From the NCBI GenBank assembly GCA_013368375.1, contig JAACJP010000035.1:62001-126000 (forward strand): a stretch of 64,000 nucleotides of DNA, in the 5' to 3' direction. The DNA comes from Tricholomella constricta. Lineage: Eukaryota; Basidiomycota; Agaricomycetes; Agaricales; Lyophyllaceae. The position numbers were made by a program, and so were the translations under genes. The notes below the pieces were generated by a model. That model was not told where the DNA came from and ran no database searches. It saw only the letters and a program-made list of their open reading frames with translations. Positions 57,851-64,000 of this stretch are shown here, piece after piece; the stretch's first letter is position 1, and every line of letters begins with the position of its first letter.

Positions 57851-58125
57851 GGCGTACTAAAAACTGGCCGGGTGGGGAATTGGTGGCTGAGTCCCAAGGA
57901 GGCGCCATCGGCTTTATAGTGTCCAAGGACCGCACATGCGGAAACCTCGAGGCCTCGACCCCTAACCTTACCTTGATCTCAATCGAGGCGCTAAACAGGC
58001 TCAACATCGCACATGCACACCCAACGAAAACACTGGAACCGTGTATTCAGTCTGCGGAGGGGTATATATACATACAATACAGAAGAAAAAACCAAAGCAC
58101 TTCCAAGTTCGTCCCCATGGGTTCT

Positions 58126-61100
58126 TCACGCGGCAACAGTGAAGCTCGACGATACGCCAGAAAACGCTGAAATAGATCCGATGAGGGGCTTCGAGTCGCC
58201 AAAATAGCTCAGGCGATATGTTCCCGCTACATTTCGCGGACGGCACTGTCAATGGGTTGTGCGGAAAGATGAGGCGAGACACCTTACCTGGCGTTCCGCT
58301 CTCGATTGTCCTGGGAGGATTTAATGAGACTATGACAGCAATCGATACCCAGTCCCTTGACTTACCAGGATATGGTGACCGTGCTGGTGCCCGTAATCTG
58401 GGGACGCCGCATCACATCATCAACATGCATGATTAGAAAAGGAATGAAAGGAAAAAATAAATCGAAGGCGAATGAATACCCACAGTGTTTATTCTGAGCC
58501 ACTGGTATCTTGTCGAAGGGTGGGAGTCGGAGCGCACCGTCCTCCACTGGCCTGACACCAATTGATCGACTGTCAAAAACGTACTCTCCAGCCGAAGGTT
58601 GTTCTGCCAGGAGCTCCAAGTGTAAGTCAGCAATGACCCGACTAACCAAAAGCGTACTGAACTCTAGGGTTGGCTCCAACGAACTGCGCAGAAACAGTCT
58701 CGCCCGCGTGATACGCTGGGCTGGTCTTGACATCAACCAGGACCGCGCCAAACTTCTTTCCGATGGGTGCTGAATCAAACACAACACCGGTCTACCGAGC
58801 GAGCGAGCGTCAGTGAGGAGCAAGAAGGCACGGAAGATGCCGAAATGGTGATGATGATTGATGATGAGAAAGGAGATCTAGGGAGACGCCGGAGGAGAAC
58901 ATGCATGGCATACCTGTAACGAGATAGCCTTGGAGGTCTGCTCCGGCGGTGGGGGATCGGACGCAGGGGTGCCACTTGCGTTCTCGGCGAGGAACGGCAC
59001 GAGGCTCGAGTACTTGTCGATGTACGCATCGAGGGTGTCTATTCTCGCAGATTGATGAGTAGCGCCCGACAATCAAAGATAGATCGGGGAAGAGAGCCCC
59101 AAAAGGCAGGGTAATTATGTCTTGTACTCACGCTGGCCGAAGATCGTGGATGCACCTTCGTATCTCTGCACGCCATATTCTTCGCGAGTCGTGACATAGT
59201 GACCGTAAGTGTTCGCAGGGCCCGCAATCACGACATAGGCATCAGATCCAAGCACTCCCGAAGATATCAACTTGGCGCGAAGCGCTTCGCTGCATGACAG
59301 ACCACAAGTGTAAAAAGATGAGGGAAGCGGAGAACAGAAGACAAAGCGAGGAAAGACATTCAAAAAGGGGATATTTTAGGTCAACGCAGGAATATCCGAT
59401 ATTAATTGAAAGCACGGACCGCATTCGTCGCCCCGCCATCGTCGTCATCTCACCTAAAGCATAGACGCAAACAGCATCAGTTGAGCAACACGTGGATTCC
59501 TATATGCATGAGAAGCCAGCGACATACCGGGCACGATCAACATTACTGGAATGATTTTGACAGGTATTGTCAGCAAAGAAGCGCGGTGCGGAGATGTGGG
59601 GCCAACGCACCAAAGTTGCCCACGCGAAGCATCTGGACATTGACGGTGCTCGGTGCCCACTCATACGGGAAGTGAGCGAAACCCTTGAGACGTTTCTTTG
59701 TTAGGATCAACTTCGCATCTCTGGACATGTGACGCACGGTATTGAGCAGGATTGGCTTGGGATCCTGGCAGGCCTTCTGTGTCGCCGAAGGCAGAGGGGT
59801 TATGGCGCCTATAGAAGGGGATTTTGTCAAATTCGCAGGTTTCGGGGTGCAAAGATGACGGATCGTGTGATGTTGGTAGAGACAAGGAACACCTACCTTT
59901 CACGATCTCCCAGAATGGGTTCCTAAGAATGCGCGATTTATTTCAGTACACGCACTGTAAAAGGCAACCGGCTTCGTGCCAGAAATATCACGTACTGAGG
60001 AGTTGAGGAGTTGTCGCCTTGAATGAAGTCAAGCGCTCCGGGGCCATCACTGAGCGGAACGAAATGGAGACTCTGTCAAAAAAGATTTAACGATGCAACT
60101 AACGTTGTTCCACCCGCAAACGAATATCCTGCGGTCAAGCACGTGGTTAGCAATGCAAGTCTGTTGCGAAGAAGAACATGATGTCATCATGGAAAATACA
60201 CTAACCCATAGCGGCGGGGCAAGTCGAGACTTGGGTGCCGTTCGGCAGTTTGAAGGTGTGCGTCGCCCTGGAGGGAATGAAACACCCCCACTTGAGCAAG
60301 GTGCCAAAAAAGAGAGGAAATAGCGTGCTGCGCACATATTCAAGTATATGTGCACGCTTCTGACTGTCCCGCTTACAGGGCTCCTGGGCCCACTCATTAC
60401 AGCCTGTGCGCCCTTGAACTGCTTGTCACCGATAATTCTGTTCGATTCAAAGTCGGAGATGCGGAATCCCGGACCACTTTAGATATACGATTAACCGAGT
60501 GAGAAGAAGAGTACAATGATTCATGAATGGAGAGGAACCCGTACCGCCCGTGGCAATCCTGAACTTTGCCACCGCAGGTGGAATGATTGGTTTCGCATGG
60601 AAGGCCATGATATTCCTTGCCCGGGCTTTCGCAGAATGCGCCCAGACTGATGAGCAATGGATCCCAGTCAGAAACTGAAGTCGACTTCGAAGAAGGTGGT
60701 GATAGGAAGGACTGACGTGTTTGGGCTGGTATCGCCAACGTTAGCTGAAACGCCAGGCATCAGCCGAGTCAGTCTCGTCAGAACAGGAAAGACCGAATTC
60801 TATGCAGGTGTCGCACTCACATTGCGTAAAGCCAGCTATGAAGGAGGTATTTCCCGGCATGGTGGAGGGTTCCACAGAGGCTGTTAAGACATCAGTAACC
60901 ATATCCCCGGAGACACACACATACACACATACCTTCATACAGGAACGCAGCCATCCCCTTGTTATCCGTGCTGACCAGTGTATTATTCTACCAAGTTCCT
61001 CAGCTGAGCGCAATGCAAAAGATATATTGTAGTATACCCCGTAAAGACTTGTGCCATGAACAGGGAAGAAGCTCAGGAGGCCCCTCGCGTTCCCATTCGC

Positions 61101-61978
61101 ATCATCAAACCTCAGCACCGTCATTTCTTTATCTTGGTCATGCTGGTATCTCGCCCTCTCAGCCGCCGGGTTCGCAAGGTACGCAGTCGGCGAGCGGTTG
61201 ATGTTAGCGTCCAATATCGTCGTGTTGCCGACGCTCAGCGAGCCCGGCGCGAGACTCGCATGTGCACGCTGCACAGCACGCACCGTGCCCGCGACGATGG
61301 CGTCCGCGGTCTGCTTCACGTACCCGAGCGAGGTTATCTGCGGGAGGAGGTTCTCGAGGTACCCGCCGACGCCCGCGTGCTGGTGCGTCCCGACAAAGGC
61401 GATGTTCCCGTCCGTGTATACTCCCGGGAACTGCGCGGCGAGCCGTGCGACGATGGAGCGGCGCACGCCGGTGTCTCCCATCGCGATATCTGGGGTGGGG
61501 TGCGCGCGTCAGTGAGCGGAAGCAGAGCCGAGTCGCGCGCCTGGCAGGGCGCACCGGCGTTGATGAACACCACTCTGTGGGATGGGGACGCTGCGTCTGC
61601 GATGATGAATGCGCGGCTGCGTTGGCGCATGTGCAGTCCTGTGTCGGTTTGGTCCAAAGATGCGTACCCCTGTGGTGGCGCCCCTGTAAATCACGTCTCC
61701 CCGTAATGACAACGAGGTTGCGCACCATCATGTTCGTCTCGACCACCGGCCTAGAGTGTATTCAGTCGGCAGCCATAAGGATACATGCAGGCCACGCACC
61801 CGGTGATGTCTCCAACCCCTGCAGCGCGTCGTGTGAGACCAACTCTACTTCTCAACTGCTTTCACTCACCAAGACCGAGCAGATACTGCGCGGACACGGC
61901 CTGGATTGCCATAGGGGTCTCACTGAACAGCGACGTCGCAGCCACAAAGGCCGTCAGGTACCAAACGATGCCCGTCAT
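58126..61978 (-). CDS. Neutral ceramidase
   Basis: Many exons with about 50-base introns. Start ATG 61978: MTGIVWYLTAFVAATSLFSE is a secretory signal; stop TGA at 58126-58128. Small 5' exons yield QYLLGLGVGDITG, PVVETNMM and GYASLDQTDTGLHMRQRSRA. Conserved blocks: FINADIAMGDTGVRRSIVAR, FVGTHQHAGVGGYLENLLPQ, ILDANINRSPTAYLANPAAE, DKEMTVLRFDDANGNARGLL and SNVGDTSPNT, the active-site serine motif (canonical GDVSPN). Also GTTDGPGAFDFIQGD, GPANTYGHYVTTREEYGVQRYEGASTIFG split over neighbouring exons, and a C-terminal beta domain (NVAGTYRLSYFGDSKPLIGS). The enzyme hydrolyses ceramide to sphingosine and fatty acid using Zn. The usual THTHSGPGGY reads THQHAGVGGY here. Length about 700 aa, normal. Confidence 0.93.
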
Positions 61979-64000
61979 TGTGTCGTACAGCGCACGGGGA
62001 AGGTTCCACAGGTCGAGCGGTAGCGCGCTATGGTACGAGAGCAAAGGCATCGGCTCATGTGGCCTTATACAGGTTTCCTGAGTTGGTGATGAGGATGCAA
62101 GAACCAAGCTCTGAAGTTGGAATGCCACGCGGTCGTTGATCACACGGTTGGGTCAAGTGGTCAGAAATGATGTTCAAGGTCCCCCGGGCCCCGACGCTTG
62201 CTTCTAGGCTGCGACAGTTGGCTTATCGAGGGCAGTGGAGTACAAGGGCAGCATCCCAGGACGAAATTATGTATATATACATCCATCACAACGACGATCC
62301 ACAAACTATCGACAAACATATTGATAGGGGAGGGATCTGAAACCAGTTCGTGGCGTAGCACCGTCGGGTCCCAGCACCCCCTCGCACCTCCACCTGGAAA
62401 GCCTGGAAGGGGGGAGGCGACCACACCCCTCGCGACAATGCATACTACACAGACGTCGCCTGGTTCCCACATGTGCAAGCATCGGCGCCCGACGCAGAAC
62501 ATTGACGAACACACGGCCCTATAATAAAAAAACACATGCTTGAGAGCCCACGTCCACCTGATGCATTGGAAGATCCGGGATCAGCAAACTGTCGTCAACT
62601 GCAAGGGGTGAGGAGGACGAGAGGGAGAGATGCGGCGTTTGGCTGAGCTCTGCCGATCGTTCGCATCAAGGCTTGCAAGCTAATACGACTTCGGACTGGG
62701 GCGGCAAAGAAATAACACACAAGGAAAAGGGTGGGATGATGCTCATGGCATGGCCGTTGCGCAGCTGTCTGGAGGGAAAGACATGGTATGGTGTCGTTTG
62801 ACGCGACGATGAAGCGTTTCGGATCTTAGAGGTAGACACGTCTTCAGCAATATTCATGTCGGCGTCAGACGCCAAGCATCCATTCAAGAATAAGCTTTGA
62901 GTGGATGAACCGTTCGAGGCTTTAGCTATGACAAGAGATAGGTCTCGATTGGCCAAAATGCAAGAAGATGATAGAAGACTCACCTGGGGGGCACTGAAGA
63001 AGAATGCTCGTCTCAGCTTCTCATTCATTGAACGCTGAACACTCCGATCGCAGTCCGAGTCGTACTCCACTAGACCCAGGGAGTGGAATTGGGGGCGTCG
63101 CGGTGGAGGAAGCGGGCGGTGTTTACCGGGGTGCTGAGGAGGGCGCGATGCTGAGGATAGCGTGGATGCGCAGTGGGGTGTTCTCGGGGAATACTGGAGG
63201 TTCAGCCGTCGCTTGACATGTCAAGGGTGCCCGGGAGCCCAACTCCGCCACCGTAGGCAGCTCGGCCATCCCGCGCTCCTGCCATTCCCATATGTGCTAT
63301 TGAGGGCGGGATTCGACGGGAGGGCGACAGACGTACATACCTGCGTGCGCCTGGTCGGGACATGAGCGCGGTGAACTTGAAATTTTTGCGACCGATGCCA
63401 AACTTGGACAAACATTCACCGTGTCGCGTCGCGTCGCGTTCACTTTGTTAAATTGTTTAATGCCCTTGGCTTCATCAGGTGATCCAATTTCCCAGGTATA
63501 TAAACTCCCCACCGTTCGTTCCTGAGTTGCCTGTTTTCTGACGCTCACGAACCAGCCTCTGCAGTTGGAGCATCTGGCCGTGGTACTCAGCGGACTTGGC
63601 GCCCTGATACCCAGAGTGCGGCGTCAGTTTTTACAGGAATTATAGTTATAGTTATCCTCTAGGTTCTTTGAAAAGTCATTGGTGAGTAACATTACTCTTT
63701 CTAATTTCCTCTTGGTTCTGATGAATGACGATGACCTAGCTATGGACGATGACCGCATTTCCATACCGTTGGACACTCGTCGATCACACGCACACCCCAG
63801 CACATGTGACACAGACACAGGTGGCGTCGGACGGCTCCCGCAGCGACACAACATAGTAGTCGCAGCTAAGTCGCTCTTTTGAGATGACACTTCGGTTTGG
63901 CCTCTCCTGCGTTCGGCTTACTATTTAGGTCGAATTTCCAACATATCCAACATTGTTGGACCATTCCTCACAACACATCCGCCATACGTCCTGCCCACCC
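61979..64000. other. Intergenic region right of the ceramidase gene
   Basis: No gene supported. Weak ORFs at 62161-62535 and 62666-63070 lack splice logic or motifs. 63545-63650 holds the segment shared with KDZ-1 (see separate entry). Confidence 0.45.
63541..63650 (+). other. Segment shared with 13910-14020
   Basis: Reads in one frame as TNQPLQLEHLAVVLSGLGAL followed by IPRVRRQFLQEL and a stop at 63647-63649, after a run that could be an exon start. Twenty-six bases (CACGAACCAGCCTCTGCAGT and six more) are identical to KDZ-1. This may be a terminal exon of a gene or a dispersed repeat; not recognised. Confidence 0.4.

Overview
The window looks like a filamentous basidiomycete (Agaricomycetes) chromosome. 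Coding exons are split by many introns of about 45-60 bases with GT..AG ends. The left two thirds are packed with KDZ (Kyakuja-Dileera-Zisupton) DNA transposons of the kind expanded in mushrooms. The right third carries ordinary fungal genes: SRP72, a pinin-type protein, a GH5 exo-glucanase, a TEA-domain factor and a neutral ceramidase. Exon joins, frames and target-site duplications (TSDs) were worked out by eye and none was checked by alignment.

Layout of 1-41 kb, a nested transposon cluster. The outermost element, KDZ-2, is framed by GC-rich tandem repeats at 1-830 and, inverted, at 33.89-34.57 kb. It carries a CxC2-type KDZ transposase (23.8-27.5 kb, minus), an acidic-tailed accessory gene downstream of it, a decayed divergent accessory gene (27.7-29.9 kb), a coiled-coil/cysteine-cluster gene (31.1-32.7 kb, minus) and a small gene (33.1-33.6 kb). 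The acidic accessory gene has been split into four blocks by three later insertions, each with an 8-base TSD: element B (20594-22664), a complete 16.6-kb transposon KDZ-1 (3651-20247) and element A1 (1245-3388). Removing the three insertions restores one open frame down to a stop at 1031. KDZ-1 has about 360-base inverted ends, a CxC1-type KDZ transposase, a 1047-residue unknown protein, a full-length-looking Spt5-like elongation factor and a decayed RRM/SR-type splicing-factor fragment.

Elements A1, A2 (37170-39307, inverted) and B form a non-autonomous family of about 2.1 kb. Each has inverted ends around TTTACACTCCCC, arms built of TCC-NNNN-GGA palindromes, a tRNA-like module and about 1.2 kb of CAC/GAC simple repeat.

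34.6-41 kb holds a broken HECT-like gene, the 3' end of a Ty3/gypsy chromovirus (chromodomain plus LTR) and, inserted in it, a gag-only Ty1/copia-type element (TSD AAATG) whose left LTR was in turn hit by A2.

Layout of 41-64 kb, host genes. In order: a membrane-anchored histidine-phosphatase-like gene (minus), SRP72 (minus) and pinin/SDK/MemA (plus) sharing a 96-base divergent promoter, a stretch of about 3.3 kb with no convincing gene, the GH5 glucanase, the TEA factor, an unrecognised 215-residue ORF, and the ceramidase. The rest is intergenic.
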